A DNA stretch of 64,000 nucleotides from positions 1-64,000 of the forward strand of contig NZ_CP024046.1 of assembly GCF_003430825.1 (NCBI RefSeq), read 5' to 3'. Positions 63,515 to 64,000 of this stretch are shown piece by piece. The stretch is from Natrarchaeobaculum sulfurireducens (GTDB lineage Archaea; Halobacteriota; Halobacteria; Halobacteriales; Natrialbaceae). How positions within the stretch are numbered: the first letter of the stretch is position 1; each line of letters starts with the position of its first letter. The notes below the pieces were generated by a model. That model had not been told where the DNA came from. It did no database searches and saw nothing but the letters and a program-made list of their open reading frames with translations. The position numbers and the translations under genes were made by a program.

Positions 63515-64000
63515 TCATGGTCCAAGCCTCGAGAACTTCCGATACATCCGCTTCCACCGACGGAAGGCGGTTTTTGCAGACTTAATCCCAGCAAGCAGCT
63601 CCGCGAATGTCGAGGGTTCGGCTTCGGCGTCCGTAATCGCCGTCGGTGCGACCGCGTTCCTCGAGTGAACAGCGTTGTGGCATGGTTCACACAGTGTAAT
63701 CAGGTTCTCCATTCGATGAACCCCACCGCGTGACTTCGGAACGATATGGTGGGCGTGCAATTCGACATCACCATACGGCCCGCCCCGACGACGGCAGTTT
63801 TGACACTGGTGGTCGTCACGGGCGTACACGCGTCGTCGACGTCGATCCCAGTCAGGCGGGTAGTCCTGGGTCGATTGGCGAACGACCCCCGCCGGAGTCT
63901 GGTTCTCTTCGACGGTGACGGGAGCCTCGAGGACATCCTCCAGATCGGCCTCATCGGGATCAACCGTCTTACCGTCGGCGGAGAGGTCCAACTCGAGGAT
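63515..64000 (-). CDS. HNH endonuclease, 5' end beyond the window
   Basis: At least 161 residues are read from the window edge, in an open frame (ILELDLSADGK). An acidic lead is followed by DWDRRRRRVYARDDHQCQNC, a second pair of zinc ligands in CEPCH, and the catalytic HAHHIVPKSRGGVHRMENL. This is the small HNH type found in phage, restriction and haloarchaeal accessory DNA. The basic tail (FRRWKRMYRKFSR) may bind DNA. The true start is outside. Confidence 0.85.
   Translation of the reverse strand: MLELDLSADGKTVDPDEADLEDVLEAPVTVEENQTPAGVVRQSTQDYPPDWDRRRRRVYARDDHQCQNCRRRGGPYGDVELHAHHIVPKSRGGVHRMENLITLCEPCHNAVHSRNAVAPTAITDAEAEPSTFAELLAGIKSAKTAFRRWKRMYRKFSRLGP

Overview
The window comes from an extremely halophilic archaeon (class Halobacteria). 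The predicted proteins are strongly acidic. The gene set includes an Orc1/Cdc6 initiator, a TATA-binding protein, a HalX domain, a PGF-CTERM surface protein, a Tat lipoprotein substrate-binding protein and haloarchaeal IS families. Many genes have a TATA-like box about 25-30 bases before the start codon, as expected for leaderless haloarchaeal transcripts. An Orc1 gene with origin-recognition boxes, a parAB locus, three toxin-antitoxin loci and many insertion sequences suggest a megaplasmid, a secondary replicon, or a plasmid-derived part of a chromosome. I saw no rRNA, tRNA or CRISPR array.

Layout. 1-1.74 kb: Orc1 gene with four origin-recognition-box-like sites and an AT-rich hairpin upstream. 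2-4.3 kb: malic enzyme fused to a phosphotransacetylase domain. 4.4-6.4 kb: a 7TM/PAS histidine kinase. 6.5-17.3 kb: one 3618-residue surface protein (beta-propeller, beta-helix, Ig-like and CARDB-like domains, seven near-identical 101-residue repeats, sorting signal). 17.7-19.8 kb: a divergent signalling pair, an HxlR-receiver-HalX fusion and a receiver-kinase lacking the usual phospho-accepting histidine. 20.1-26.8 kb: a plasmid-like block with an integrase, a PIN/antitoxin pair and parAB. The block lies between two inverted copies of a non-autonomous transposable element, and parAB is flanked by clusters of a 13-bp iteron. One iteron cluster is split by an IS5-type element that left an 8-bp target duplication.

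26.8-37.5 kb is more ordinary: a HAD hydrolase, a complete branched-chain amino acid ABC transporter (livHMGF plus a divergent-strand binding protein), and a MacB/LolD-like export pair divergent from a LolA-like protein. 37.7-42.2 kb: a GAF/PAS kinase, then a globin-coupled sensor cut off by a stand-alone TnpB element. 42.6-48.8 kb: trans-3-hydroxyproline dehydratase, a copper ATPase with its TRASH-domain regulator, a PIN-like protein and a saccharopine-dehydrogenase-like reductase.

49-60 kb is rich in mobile DNA. It holds a complete IS200/IS605 element (tnpA, tnpB and an unlisted 46-residue ribbon-helix-helix gene), IS1182 and IS630 elements (the latter with a canonical -1 slippery heptamer), two toxin-antitoxin loci (one with a decapitated toxin), an integrase pseudogene and a short sequence repeated at three junctions. 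A SOUL-family gene and an extra TBP gene sit among these. 60.2-62.9 kb holds a BASS-type transporter followed by a GlcD-type flavin dehydrogenase. The window ends in a TnpB-element relic and a 5'-incomplete HNH endonuclease gene.
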